A stretch of 64,000 nt of DNA from Neoscytalidium dimidiatum (GCA_037367355.1 CM074695.1:1860001-1924000); one strand, 5' to 3'. Counted from the stretch's first letter, positions 21,502 through 34,229 are shown. Notes: generated by a model not told the origin, from the sequence alone. Program-made: numbers and translations.

Positions 21502-23267
21502 TCATACAAGGAACCTGAATCCTCGATCGGCGGCCTGGCCAGGGACGGCGTTGACAGCGCCCTCGACGTGCTCGCCGCGGTCGAGCTTCTTATTCAAGTT
21601 TATGAGGATGAATCGTAGGATGGTGGCGCAGATAGCAGCCAAGCCAAGGAGGGCGCAATCCATGGAGAAAGCAGCAACTTTTCGTACGTATGTTGTCAGC
21701 GGACGTCTTTTGTCGTTTGATTAGGGTAAGGGGATATGACTGAGGCTTACCGTATCCTGGCGGGTTGATGTAAACGTACGACGTCCAAATAGAAGTGCTG
21801 TTCGAGACGGCGTTGATGAAGGCAAGCGCGGCGGCGCGCTTGGCGGGTGGGCGCGGAATCGTGTTGGAAATCCAGGCCAGGACGACGACATAGCCGGTGT
21901 AGACGCCCGACACCATCAGCATCATGGCGACGTAACGCGGCGCGGTGGCGTGCGTGGCGGCGGCCAAGATGAAAGAAGCGATGCCCAGACAGAGGGGAAG
22001 CACGACGTGGAGATAGCGTTCGCCCGTTTTATCGGCATGCCTGGCCATTGGTAAGTCATGATAGAAGAAGAGGTAGGAGATATCTCGTCTCTCTCCTCCT
22101 TATATCTGTTTTCGTGGAAAATACTCACCAAGCATTCAGAGCAGTGGTTATCACAGCAAGCACGTATGGAGGTGCGGTCAGGAGAAGGGTCTCCACCCTG
22201 CCATAGCCAATTGTCTCGACCACGGACGGGAAGAAGGTGGTGACGCTACCAGCGCCGACAATGCCGAACAGAAGGCCCATAAGGACCCACATCTTGATAT
22301 CCATGCACGCAAGCTTGAAGCCAGTCCAGAGGCTCTGGTCCTCGGTTCCGGTCCAGTCATCCATGCCGATGTCCTCCTGCAGACGCCAGACAGCCAGTTG
22401 GCGCTCCTGCTCGGTGAGCCACTTTGTGGTACGGGGGAAGTTTGGAAGGATGAAGAATCCAAAAGATGCGATGAATACAGTGGCGGCTCCTTCAATGATG
22501 AAGAGCCAACGCCAGGCACGCAGACCGCGGTCGCCGTCCATGTTACCTTGGATACCGGCAGCAATCAGGCCGGAAAAGGCACCGGAGATGAGAGCACCCG
22601 AATAGAGGATGGCGGTGCGCAGGCCAAGCTCCTTGCGAGTGTACCATGAAGACAGGTAGAACAAGCAGCCCGGGAAGTAGGCGGCCTCGACGAAACCGAG
22701 GAAGAATCTACAGGCGACCAGGCCACCGAAGTTCTGACAGGCGGCGGTGGCGGTCGAAATGACACCCCACACGATCATGCAGGCGGGAAGATAGATTGCT
22801 GGAAGACCGATTTTGTTGAGATACAGGTTGGATGGGACCTGCATTAAGAGGTAACCGACGAAGAGAATGCTGACGGAGGTCAAGTATTGACTTTCGGTTA
22901 AGTCCAAGTCTTCTTCCATGCCAGCCAGGCGGGCTGCGGCAATGTTGTTGCGATCGATGTAGTTCAGGATGTACCTAGTCCAATGGTCAATTTCTCTTTC
23001 CTATTTCCTTTTCTTTTTTTTTTTTTTTTGGTTTATTTTTCCGGATATCGAGGGTTCATACATGATGATGACCATAGGCATCAGCCGGATGTCAATCTTG
23101 CGGCGCAGCTTTGCCTCCAATTCGGCTCTCTCTTCGGAGGACAGGTCGCGCACCAGTGGCGGGGCCTCTTTTTTGGGAATATGCATATGCTGACCAAGTT
23201 CCTCTGCATCGATGTGCTCGACCTCCTTCTTCTCGTCGAGGGCGATTTCTGGGTCGGTGTTCGTCAT
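21502..23267 (-). CDS. MFS transporter, anion:cation symporter (Dal5/allantoate permease-like)
   Basis: Exons on the minus strand: 23267-23062, 22974-22129, 22040-21751, 21677-21502; 505 aa. The acidic hydrophilic N-terminus is followed by RRKIDIRLMPMVIIMYILNY with IDRNNIAAARLAGME, the hallmark start of the ACS/Dal5 branch. Other family blocks: SILFVGYLLMQVPSN, RFFLGFVEAAYFPGCLFYLS, SWYTRKELGLRTAILYSG and FPRTTKWLTEQERQLAVWRL before the central loop; about 12 membrane helices are expected. Members import small organic acids and amides such as allantoate, nicotinate, pantothenate, tartrate and related vitamins; the substrate here is unknown. Intron 1 contains a 16-base T run at 23014-23029 (an A run on the coding strand). 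A role in exporting a cluster product is possible but this branch usually imports nutrients. Confidence 0.92.
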
Positions 23268-26200
23268 GGTGGGCGACGGGCAAAAGAGACGGTATTGAGA
23301 GAGGACAGGGGGTCGCTACCGGCTGCACGCCACGGAGCGAGGGAAGGCGCAGTATGGAGGAAAACAGGCGACGGCTACCGGGGCAGGCTCTCCACGGAAA
23401 TCATGGGGAAGCGGGCGACCTTAAAGAGCGGGTGTGTGGGTCTCAGCGTGCAGGCATGCATGCCGCCGGCAGTCTGGCACTGGGACACGGCCTCGTCAAG
23501 GCCGAGGGGAAAGCCGGACTTCGAGATGTTCGGTGCTTGGGTGAGCCGCGTTCATTCCCCGAAACGAGCGAGCGTGCCAGGCCAAGCACGGGCGATGTAA
23601 CCAGTCGAGGCTTAGGAGCCCAATGGCCGGCAGCGCGAGCTCTCCCCGCAGCGGTGGCGGAAGGCTGGGGCGCCATCTGCCCACCGACGCACGCCCACAC
23701 ACACCCTCCCACTCGTGTCACTCCTCCGTGGGGAAATCGGCCCGTCTGAGCGCTGCAGTCTGGGGTAGCCTGACCTGCGCGCCAATGCTTCCCTCGCCTT
23801 CGCCCTCTCCTCCGCGGGCAAAACCGCGGGCCAAGCCCTCGTCGTCTCTCAGTCCTCTGCCCGCCAAACCCTTCGCCGACCGCCGCCCGCCCCCAAGCAT
23901 TTGCAAAGCCCGACCCGTCCGCTAGTGCTCTTCGCCACGGCGCTCAACAACACCGCAATTCGAAAGAGTGCTGGGGGCGCGCAGAGCCGCTGCGGCAAGT
24001 CAAGAGCCATTCTCACCATCTGCCAACCCTGCCAACGCGCACCGTCATCCCGTTACGTTTTGCTTGAACATCTCCATCGCGGCTCATTCCTACACCGTCT
24101 CCTTCCCGTCCAGCCAGCTGTGCCACCCCGCATCATGCCTGTTCCGGGAGAATACTCAACCGAGAGCTCCCTTCCGCCATGTCTCATCGCTGCCCGTCAT
24201 TCGAACGCGCCCAGCAAGCCAGGAGGCCTGTGGGAAGCGGCGGAAGCAGTCGTGCGCTCACCGACCTGGCTATCTCCGCCCAATCTCCACAACGTCACCC
24301 CATCCCACCCCCGTTCCTCCGCTTCTAGCGTCAGCGCCGCCGTCTGCTGACCTACCTTCTTGGCGTCCCCCTCTGCCGCCCTCCACCGACGCCAATGGTT
24401 TGCGTCTCTCCGCTCTCCGCGCCCTTCATCTGCCCCGCGACTTCAGCCCTTTGGCGTGGCCGCACCTGGTATCTTTCGCCGTTGCCAACCTTAAGCCAAG
24501 GCCTTCTATCCCAAGAACAGACCCGGCCTTCGCCCCGTGCTTCACCGAGCCTCAGCTAGAGCTGTTCGGATTCGGATACGTCCGTTTCCGCGAGGATCCA
24601 AAATCAGCAGTGTGAGATGTGCTTGTCCGAGCCGAGAACGTTGACAAAGGGCTTCTGAGGCTGAAGTGTTTTGGTCGGAAAGGAGCCGTTCACCATACAA
24701 CACCACAGGATTTATATCGTCGCTCAGGAGTCTCATCTGTTCTTGCACCGCGTTAAACTACCTCAATCGACGACTGTACTCGTATGAAAGACACGGATCC
24801 AGATTGCCGGTATCGGTGCCGACCGAGAACTACTCAGTCCGCAGATCCATCACCATCGGTCTACGCCTTGGCCCCAAGAAATGGAAAATCTCTCATTATC
24901 TTGGCAATATCGTTGCCAATGTTCCAGCCGCCAGCTTGCCGGCGCGGAAGACGATAGAACGCATCCTGCCCTGGCATCGAAGCAAGAGCCGCATCCTCAT
25001 CATCGTAGCAGCATCTTTGGTCCGAGGTCCTGAAGCGCGGGTTCATGTTATTCCCCTCGGAGTTCCCAGCAACAATCAAGCCGAAAGAGGGATTCGGTAA
25101 GACTTCCAAGACAGACAGATGTATGAGTGATTCCGAAGTTAGTATTTTGCTCAGTACCTTTACTGCACTTGGGGGCTCTGCAAGCAGGACATTCCATAGG
25201 CAGCTGAGGTAGTCGTCCAGATGCAGGTGTCGTAATTATTACAATGTATTCAGTCCGGACGACTGCTTTAACTGCCCTGTTACCATATCGGCAGCAAATT
25301 CGTATCGTTCGAAGACATGCTGTTCCGTTCAGGCTTTACTCAAAGAAGGACAGGCTCTGAGGTAAGATTTGGGCAACATTCGAAAGCGCGGTCTTTCTTT
25401 TCAAAGGAGGGGGTGGGCAGAAAGAAAGAACAGCCCCCAGTGCAGCAAAAGGAGGAGATCTTGACAAAAGGGCAAGAGGCGCCGTGAGTTGACATCGACG
25501 GCGACGAAATGCAATCAACGGTACTGCAACATTTGCATAACTGTCGCTCATGCTTATTGTGCGTCGCGCAGCAGGCTTCTTTTTCTATCGGACCAGAGTT
25601 CAATTTTCACAATGGTATCGACTCCGATCACGACTGACAAAACAACTTCCAGTATTAACCCCATGCCTGTTGAGCCTGCGTTCAGCGCAGAATTAGAAAC
25701 AGTTCGATTGTAGACGGCCGGGTGAAATTCGGCTCCTGATACAGGGGATCGAGTCAGCCAGCTGGCAGATTGTGCGGCATTCTGTTTCACACGCCTTCGC
25801 CTACGTTCTATCTGTCGCAAGTTTCGAAACGCCTTCATTGGGCTGACGGGAGGCCACGCGGAGCCTTCACCGTAGCCAGGCCCGGAACAGACCTTCAAGT
25901 CTTACGATCCCCGCGCTATTGCCCCCGAGTGCCTCACCCGGATCTATCAATGCATGTCATTATCTAGCGCCACACTTGACGCGTGGCTGTTGGAGGATTC
26001 CACGCTTTGCAGATCCTTATGGACGCATCCAGAACAAAATTCGAGCCACAGCATCCTGCTGCGAAGCAATGACAACCGACCTGTCAAAGGTGTGGAATAA
26101 TAGCTTGCGAATCCTTCTTACCAAAATTTTCTTGCTAAGGGGCAAAGTGTTCTACGCACGCATGCTCTAGATCATGTGCTTGCGTATGCATTCTGTCCTA

Positions 26201-26662
26201 GATCGGAGTCCGGTCTTATCTGCATCCAAACTTCCAGTCCCTATTTCCACCCACCAGGCCTCCACTTTCCTCGCTACTTTCCGTCGTAAAGTGTTCACCA
26301 GTAGGTCACTGCTTCAACCCTCCATCTCTTGATTTGTGCGAGCGCCGCCTCAGGATCCACAAAGCACCCCCCGCCTTACCGGATACGAGACGTTTCGTTT
26401 TACTTTTGCTTGCAATGCATTCGTCTTCTAGGCGCCAGAAACGTTCTCCACGAATCAGCCCCGTTTCTATTCTACGTGTTGACGTTGGTGGCCGTGTTTC
26501 CGATATCGCTCGGGCCGGTGTTCTTACGCGGTCACTCGGGTGCGGATTTTTTTTATAAAAACTAAGAGAATGCCCAGCCATGCTTCGGGAGCTTGATTGT
26601 GACAAGGGCGCATTGCTTTGCCTGGATCTTGTTTCTCCTCCTGGTTTCTGATCTTCTTCGGG
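23268..26662. other. Long intergenic region
   Basis: 3.4 kb with many short GC-rich frames on both strands (23.3-24.6 kb) and more A/T-rich sequence later. None of the frames resembles a protein family, and none extends by plausible splicing. The MFS promoter lies at its left end and the tyrosinase promoter at its right end. Confidence 0.5.
26554..26560 (+). promoter_or_regulatory. TATA box of the tyrosinase gene
   Basis: TATAAAA at the end of a T run, 103 bases before the ATG at 26663, with C/T-rich sequence in between. Confidence 0.5.
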
Positions 26663-28465
26663 ATGATGACGCTGTTTAAGAATCTCTTGGCCGTCCTCGC
26701 GCTAACCTGTCTTGCTTCGGCGACCTGCTCGACTCCTCCGGTCCGAAAAGAATGGTAGGTGAGCGCATCATTACTCTGTCGAGAAATCGCCCACCGTATG
26801 CGCCAACCGGAATGCGTGGGTGATGTTTCTTGGAAAGCTTGTTGATCTATCGGGTTTCGATGCTATAGTGGGCAGTTACGTGAGAGGTCCGGGCGACTGC
26901 TTCAGTTACTTGGCCACGCACGAGTTTGGACCCTCGACGAGAAACCTTAGATGTTCGGTAGCTAATCGATTGACCAACTAGGAGAAAGTTATCCGATCAC
27001 GACAAGAAGACCTATATCCGCGCCGTTCAGTGTCTCCAGGCAAAGGGTGCGCGGACGACATCTCTGTTTCCAGGGGCACGCACTCGATATGATGATTTCG
27101 TGGCCGCGCACATCAATGAAACCGATTACGTCCACTTTGTCGTATGTTTTCTGTGCATATCTTTAATCTGAGCATCGCTAATATTTTCATTGCAGGGACA
27201 TTTTCAAGCGTAAGTGGGAAACTTGCTGATATTTTGGCCATGGGTCTGATCACTGACACGATAACTCAGTTGGCACAGGTATTACGTAGCTGCATACGAA
27301 TCGGCCCTGCGCAATGAGTGTGGTTGGACAGGCGGTCAGCCGTAAGTCAGCCATGGCCAATGTATTTAGTCAAGATCTGCTAACTTCGTACCAGTTACTG
27401 GGGTGCGTTTAACTTTCCAATCTTCTTTTCTTCTTTACTTTTTTTTTGTGGATAACTCATCCATCTTCCTGCTATATCATTGGAATAGCAAACTAATTTG
27501 CTCTCTCAGACTGGACGTTGGATGCTACAGAAGATGGCTTCCTGAAATCGCCAATCTTCGATTCGGAAACGGGATTTGGCGGAAACGGATACTACATCGA
27601 CAGCAGTAATGATACGAGTGTACGACTACATATTCCTAGAAAGAGCGGTGGTAGTACGTTCGTGGTATCGTCCTTCACTCTTTTGGGAATACTGACTTGT
27701 CTCCCAGGGTGCGTCACTAACGGCCCATTCCGGAACTACACGGTGAACATGGGGCCCAAGAGTACGTGTTCAGTCCATTAGTCTGATTAAACAAAGAAGC
27801 ATTGACCCCTAATTAATTAGATTCCACTGCTTACAACCCCCGCTGCTTCACCCGCGATGTCAGTCCTTGGCTCGCTTCACAGAAGCTGAACTATACAATT
27901 GTGGAGAAGGCGCTTGTTGGCAAGACTTTCCAAGAATTCGATATAGTCGCTCAGGGAAGAGTCGATGTCGACGGCTTGACCTACCACGGAGGAGGTCACT
28001 TGGGCGTTGGAGGAGAGCTGGGGGACATGGGCGATCTTTACAACAGCCCATCCGACGTAAGCTTCCTCTCATGTCTTGTTCTAGCTTTGAACGGAGCTGA
28101 TGGGATTTGAAGCCGCTGTTCTATCTGCATCACGCAAATATGGATCGGATTTGGTGGACGTGGGAGAGTCAAGGTATGTGCATCCGGAACTGTGGAAGAA
28201 TCTTATGCATGCAAAGTAGCCCGTTGTAACACCAAGTCGCATTCTTCCCGCAGATCTGGAAAAGCGCGTGAAAGACATTTCCGGGCCAGACACGCAGTTC
28301 GCGTACCCGTTCGACTTCTACGGGCAAGTTGCGTACCAGAACATCACGCTCGATTATCAGATGCACGTCGGACCTCTGTCGAACTCGAGCTGGGTGCGTG
28401 TCGGTGACGTGATGGACATCCAGAGCGGCGTTCTCTGCTATGACTACGATGAGTTATATTCGTGA
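26663..28465 (+). CDS. Secreted short tyrosinase (copper phenol oxidase)
   Basis: Ten exons: 26663-26754, 26982-27141, 27196-27209 (14 nt), 27270-27341, 27395-27402 (8 nt), 27510-27653, 27708-27761, 27821-28056, 28113-28173, 28254-28465; 350 aa. An N-terminal signal peptide (FKNLLAVLALTCLASATC) is followed by the tyrosinase core: YIRAVQCLQ, PGARTRYDDFVAAHI, the CuA region HFVGHFQAWHRYYVAAYE, QPYWDW across the 8-nt microexon, CVTNGPFRNYTVNMGP, and CuB ligands in HGGGHLGVGG and FYLHHANMDRIWW. It should oxidise phenols and o-diphenols outside the cell or in the secretory path. It stops soon after the core and lacks the C-terminal pro-domain of long tyrosinases, so it falls in the short secreted class. 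Neighbours on the same strand are a secreted esterase and a FAD monooxygenase. Confidence 0.93.
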
Positions 28466-29690
28466 GAGCGTGGCATGATTATGGAGTTCAGCTCGGATGA
28501 TCAGAAGAGGGAGAGGCCGGTATAGAGGGTCGGAGTTGTACGATGTAGACAATAATATTGATCGGTGGACCGAAAGGCACGTTGTGGCTTGCTTGTCAAA
28601 TGGTCAGCGCGAGCAGCATGCAGTGTAACAAAGCACAAAAGCACGAGGCCCCACCAAACTCAGTGACAATGCAAAGCCGAGCAACTGACATATTGGCGGT
28701 GTAGGTCGCTGCTGTAAGCGTTCCGAATGTTCCAGCCACAATGCTGCAAGCGACAGTGGATTGGAAATGCAGCGGGGCTCAAATGAAGCTAGGGGGTACC
28801 CGGTGACGGTTCAGGGCGCTAGCACGTGCGGGGCCAGCGGCAGGGCCGTCAACGCGATTCGGCTTTCCTGCCCCGACACCATCTCTTCGTCATCGTACTG
28901 GTTCATCTGGGCCTACGCCAGCAAACTACGTCAGCTCCAGTTAGAACGCTGTCAGCGCTGCCGTGTCGTCCAACTCGAACTCCTCTCACCTCGCCCTCCG
29001 TCCGTCCTTGGCTCGGATCGATGGGAAGCCGTCCTCGCAACTTCTCCCACATATGTCATGGCTGCGGGGTTCGGCGTCAACACTGCTTCGGCAGCAGCGG
29101 CACATGCCACGATGCGATAGCACCTCGTACATGTCGTAGCACAGCATCCACAATGCTTTTTGGACAATGCCGCCCCGGATCCCGCCGCACGCCCGTCGTC
29201 TATGCATGCATCTTCATCTAACCAGTTGATGAGCACCCCGCTTGACTGATCGCGGGGCCGATCTTCCCTGATCTCTCGGCATTTGTAAGTTTGCTCAGTT
29301 CTGAGCAGTACCGATGACGGCGAAGTCAGGCACGGCTCGGGCACATCGTTAATACAACTAAGCTTCTGCCATAATCTAGTGAGATTAGCGATAACAGCCG
29401 GGGCAAGCCGTCGTGCGGCCTTACCATTTCCCTTGTTCCAGGTACGGTCCCGCTTCCTCGGGCCTGAGCGAACTTGGTACAGCATGTTGTGATCTGGCTT
29501 GCCTCTCCACCCCGGCTGCCGGCCGTCCTGTCGTAGCCTCTCCGTTGGCTGGCTTATGCTGTCTTGAACGTTTCCAGTAAAGTCAACCATCCTTAAGAGC
29601 CGCTGCAAGCACATATAAGAGCCTCGAGTTCCCCGCTTGTTGTCCTCCTCGCCTTCAGTTTGAAAGGGCTGTTCGTTGCTGTCACTCGTC
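28466..29690. other. Intergenic between tyrosinase and carboxylesterase
   Basis: 1.2 kb; a long minus-strand open frame (28952-29770) overlaps the esterase start and has no family resemblance, so it is treated as chance. The esterase TATA box lies near the right end. Confidence 0.5.
29614..29620 (+). promoter_or_regulatory. TATA box of the carboxylesterase gene
   Basis: TATAAGA 71 bases upstream of the ATG at 29691. Confidence 0.45.
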
Positions 29691-31562
29691 ATGAAACATG
29701 CGCTTGGTGTTGCATGGTGCCTGAGCACCCTCGCTCTGTTGGCCTCAGCAGCCGATCCGCCTACGGCCAAACTGGGTTACGCCACTTACCAGGGATATAC
29801 AAACGAAACAGCCAAGATCAACTACTTCTATGCCATTCCATATGCTCAGCCGCCGCTGGGAGATCTTCGTTGGCGCGCGCCCAGGCCCATCGAAGCTTTG
29901 AACAATTTCACCCGCAACACCATCAATGCCTCGACGCCAGCTCCAATATGCTACCAATCTGCCCCACTTTCCTTGGCCGAGGCAGGTGCGCAGTCATTCC
30001 AGGATTCATTTGGTCCCGAGTATTTCAGTCAAGAAACGCCACAATCCGAAGACTGCTTGGTACTCAACGTGAAAGCTCCGCAGAACCCTGACAGCGAATC
30101 TCTGCCGGTCTTTGTGATGCTCCGTAAGAATGCTCACCGCTCTCGAATTTGTGTTACCATGGGGCTGACCTGGCGTAAAAAAATGAAAAAAGATGGTGGC
30201 GGATATACTATAGGCTCTCCCGAGATGATTTCACCGGGAGATGCGATCGTAAATAAGGCCAATGGTTCGTAACCCAACCAGTGCACGAGCGTCCAGAGCT
30301 GACGAAGCGTAGGCAGTATCATTTATGTGGAAGTCCAGTACAGGCTCGGGTTCTTTGGGTTCCTCGCAGGATCCGAGGTCAAAGAGCAGGGCGACCTGAA
30401 CGTGGGTCTGCTCGACCAGAGAGCAGCTCTGGATTGGGTTCAGCGGCATATAAAAGCCTTTGGCGGTGATCCAAGTAGAGTTACGATCTGGGGCGGGTCT
30501 GCTGGAGGTGGGAGTGTCACCTTCCAACTGACTGCGGGCGGTGCTTTCGATCAGCCTCCGTTCTCAGCTGCAATTCCTGAATATCCATGGTTAGCCTCCT
30601 CTGAAGTCATGCCGCATTCTGCGAGCTTACAGCCTCTTTTGAACCCTTTTTTTTCCCCCTCATGCTAATAGCTCATATGGTTTAGGTGGACCCCCATGTT
30701 GAGCCCAAGTGTTCAAGAGCGCCAATTCCGGACGGCGCTCCAAGTTGGAAATTGCACAGATCTGTCTTGCCTCCGTGGACTCGATTCTTCTGACCTTCAA
30801 TTTATCAACCAACAAGTGGAAAACAGGACTTATCCTGGGCCGCAAAACGGATTTGGTACGTTTTACTGGGGGCCGGTCGTGGACGGCAAGTTTATTCGCC
30901 AGCTCCCAGGGAATGAATTCAAACAAGGGAATTTCCACAAGGTCCCCGTCCTTCTGGACCGTGAGGAATACGAAGGGTATATCTTCTCGAATCAATCAGT
31001 CACCACCTTTGAGGAGCAAACGATGGACGCCGAGGACGTTTTCCCCTTCGCCGGGCCGTCCTTCTTCAGCCGGTTATACCAACTGTACCCACGGAGCGCA
31101 TATAACTCGACTTTCTACCAGCGTCAGACGTGGTTCGGCGACTTCATAATCAACTGTCCGACATACTACATGGCGACAGCATTCACGGACCAAGCGTACA
31201 ACAGCTCGGCGGTCTTCAAGCTCGTCTTCGCCGCGGGGTCGCAGCTGCACGGCTCGACGACGCCGTTCCTGACGTCCAAGACGATCGGGTTCCCGGACGC
31301 CAACAACGCCACGCTTGCGGACATCATGTCGGCGTACTGGATCAGCTTCGCGGTCGCGCACGACCCCAACCCGCTGCGGGACGCGCGCGCGCCGTTCTGG
31401 CCGTCGTATTCGAGCGGCGGGAACGGCAGCGCCGCGAGCGGGCAGAGCGTCGGGTTTAGCGTGCTGCAGGTCAATTACGACTCGATCGACGTCCAGGGTG
31501 ATCCCGACAACAGCGCGGCCTGCAGCTTTTTCGGCTCACAAGATCGCATAGTGTCGAATTAG
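29691..31562 (+). CDS. Secreted type-B carboxylesterase
   Basis: Exons 29691-30123, 30193-30268, 30317-30589, 30686-31562; 552 aa. A signal peptide (HALGVAWCLSTLALLASA) precedes the alpha/beta-hydrolase. Family landmarks: YAIPYAQPPLGDLRWRAP near the N-terminus, SEDCLVLNVKAP, the oxyanion-hole HGGGY assembled across intron 1, YRLGFFGFL, DQRAALDWVQRHIKAFGGDP and the nucleophile elbow GGSAGGGS. The acid is likely in REEYEGYIF and the His candidate is QLHGSTTPFL. Several N-glycosylation sites (NFT, NAS, NST, NGS) fit secretion. It hydrolyses carboxylic esters; in biosynthetic settings such enzymes can also couple or cleave ester intermediates. The substrate is unknown. It lies 1.2 kb after the tyrosinase and 0.5 kb before the monooxygenase, same strand. 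Confidence 0.93.
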
Positions 31563-32095
31563 AGCGCTGGCGGCGGAAAAGGGTTCGTACGAGGACAGTT
31601 TCTCACGAGAGATTTTAGCTGGCTGCGGGGCTGTTTGTGGGAGTGATCGCTCCGCATCTGATGAACGGTGTAGCCGTCGTCTCGTCTTTTCTTTTTATCA
31701 TGCGGCCGAGCACGCTGGGGATTAATGAATTGATAGTGGCAAAGGAATTTGAAGCGATTTTGTCTCGGGAAGTACGGCCCCCACATGGGACCGCGTTCGC
31801 GTTAGGAAAGTGGAGAACAGCGCGGCGGGACTGCCTGGTTGGTGTGCTTGTACAACCCGTCTATATGCACGTTGAGATAAGGCTCGACTGGGATGCGTAA
31901 TGAGCGTACGGCCCCCGCGTTTGGCAGCTGCTAAATAACGGCTATCCCGGACGCAACTTCTTCCCCGACGAAATGCGTCCTGTGCTGTCGTCGTTCTGAA
32001 AAAATCTTCATTGTTGGAATCTTTCAATTGCACAACATCCCCCTCGCGGTTCATTGAAGGCAATTTCTGTCGTGCGGGAAGAGAGCTCTACGAAA
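31563..32095. other. Intergenic between carboxylesterase and monooxygenase
   Basis: 533 bases carrying the esterase 3' region and the monooxygenase promoter. No gene seen. Confidence 0.5.
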
Positions 32096-33084
32096 ATGGG
32101 CAGTGCAGGCGAAGATATCAGTGTTATGGTGATTGGAGCTGGTACGGGCCGTCCCGCCTCCACTTTTTCCCATCCTTCTGAGCCACAATTATTGACTCAT
32201 GGCACTTCTTCTCCAGGGTCGGGGGGACGTCTCATAGCCCAGGGGTTGCGCAAGGTTCGCCGCCGTCTTCGCCAATGATCGATTCGACCAAACGGGGAAA
32301 ACTCACGATTCTTCAACCTCAGACAGGAATCCCCTGCGTCGTGTTCGAGCAGGATGCTAGCCTCGACCAGCGGGAGCGCGACTGGGACTTCGGCATCTAC
32401 TGGGCGCAGACGCCGCTGGACCAGTGCCTGCCGCAAGACGTCCAGGACAAGATCATCACCGCGCAGGTCGACAACGTCGCGCCGTCGGCGGATATGTTCC
32501 TGCCCATGTTCAATGGCGAGACCGGCGAGCTGATCCACAAGGTGCCTTCGCCGTACTACCTGCGCCTGCGGAGAAAGGAGTTCGCCAGAGTGATGGGCAG
32601 CGACATTGATATCCGGGTAAGCTGCTCCGCGATTCTCTGTTCATCATTTCCTGGAACCTGTTCCCCATCTTTTTTCCTCCTTGCCCGATCAGTGCCGATC
32701 CCATTTGCCGCGCACAAAAATTGATAAACCGACTCGCCCTGTAGTACGGGAAACGCCTCGTCAGCGTCGACACGACCTCGGGCCCCGGCGTGACCGCCAC
32801 CTTCGAAGACGGCACGCAGCACACGGCCGCGATCCTCGTCGGCGCCGAGGGTGCGCACTCGCCCGTTCGCGAGTACCTACTCGGGCCCGAGAAAGGCGCG
32901 CTGCTGAACTCGCGTATCGTCCTATCGATCGTGCTCTCCAAGCTGCCAGCCGGTAAGGCGCTCGAGCTGCGCAAGCTGCATCATCGCATTTCCTGCCCCT
33001 TTCATCCCAATGGCACATTCATGTGGTTCGGCGGTAAGACATATTTCCGCTACTCTGCCCCCCAGGCCTAACCAAATTACCCGT

Positions 33085-33121
<37 letters not shown>

Positions 33122-33796
33122 TCAGTACTCAAGGAAAGGGGTAGAGTAAGAAAGACAGCTGATAGAGAGAACACAGTCCACGACGCCTACGACAAGCCCA
33201 ATCCGGCCGACTGGGAATACACCTTCATGACCAGCTGGGTGCAAGACGGACCCGTTCCCTCCGCGCCGGGCGACAGCGTGTCCGTCATCCGCGATATGAA
33301 GCAGCGGGCCCAGGCCTTCGCCGAGCCCTTCCGCAGCATCGCCGGCGCCATCGATGAGTCGCGCCGCGCCTGGTCCAACTACCTGCCCTACTGGCCGACG
33401 CAGGGCTGGGATGGCCATCCTGCGAGGGGCAAGGTCACGCTGGCGGGCGACGCTGCCCACCCGATGACGCCGCATCGCGGGCAGGGGCTGAACAACGCGA
33501 TCCTGGATTGCTTTCAATTCGTTAAACAGGTCGAGGCGATCCAGGGATTGAGGACAGCGGGGGCGCTGAGGGAGGCGGTGTTGAGGTATGAGGAGGAGAT
33601 GTGGGAGAGGGGCAAGGAGGCGGTGATGAGCAGCCTGGAGAATTCAATGGCTGTGCATGATTGGAATACGTTGATGCAGTCGCCTCTGTTTAAGGAAGGG
33701 GTGGTCCAGAAGGTTGGCGAGGGGAAGAAGGGGAAGGGAGAGAATGGTGTGCCGGGGAACCCGGCGGAGGTGCAGTCGGCCGAGGTTAAGGGTTGA
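32096..33796 (+). CDS. FAD-dependent monooxygenase (aromatic hydroxylase type)
   Basis: Exons 32096-32141, 32217-32254, 32323-32616, 32745-33033, 33126-33796; 445 aa. The Rossmann dinucleotide motif is rebuilt over the first splice: VMVIGAGSGGRLIAQGL, then GIPCVVFEQD. The middle shows LVGAEGAHSPVREYLLG (the DG-type motif with AEGAHS) and the second FAD motif is GDAAHPMTPHRGQGLNNAIL. This is the class A flavoprotein monooxygenase layout (UbiH/PHBH fold), which adds one oxygen from O2 to phenolic, polyketide or terpenoid substrates using NAD(P)H. The acceptor of the last intron follows a long TC tract; an alternative acceptor at about 33175 stays in frame and would drop 17 codons. Same strand and close to the esterase; a shared pathway is possible but unproved. 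Confidence 0.9.
33085..33122. repeat. TC microsatellite inside the monooxygenase intron 4
   Basis: Pure or nearly pure CT repeat of about 38 bases ending two bases before the TTCAG acceptor; it doubles as the polypyrimidine tract. Confidence 0.85.
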
Positions 33797-34229
33797 GCGG
33801 TCCCTGTCTTCAGGCGCACCGAGGATGTCTTGTTGCCGAATGGTGATTTTATCAGGTCCAGAGACGTTGTTGCTGGTTTTCGGTCGATGATCGTGGGCTT
33901 TTTCTTTTCGACAGCATGGACGTAGTTCGTAAGGCCGATCGTGTAGGGGTAATAGTAACTCAAGGACACGCTCGTGTAACTGGAAGGAGTCAGAAAACGT
34001 AGTTGAAAAGCGATGGATACAGTTTACGTAGTGCAAATTGTCATGTCGAATGAAAGTTGAGAAGTCAGAGAATAGTTGATTGATAGGGATGCTAAGATAC
34101 GGGAAATCGTCAGCCTCACCTAATGGGGAATTGGTTTCTCATAGATGGTGCACTCTTTGAGATTGAAGCCAGTGCCATGTTTCCTTCTCATTTGTAGGGA
34201 CTAAGAAGACTGGCGCATCGACAGCAGCT
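33797..34229. other. Intergenic
   Basis: Downstream of the monooxygenase; mixed composition, no gene recognised. Confidence 0.4.

Noticed and set aside
24861..25109. 82-codon minus-strand frame with protein-like look
   Set aside because: No family resemblance, start is not a convincing ATG, and no splice extension could be found.
28952..29770. 272-codon minus-strand frame before the carboxylesterase
   Set aside because: Overlaps the esterase signal peptide antisense and has no recognisable domain or splice continuation.
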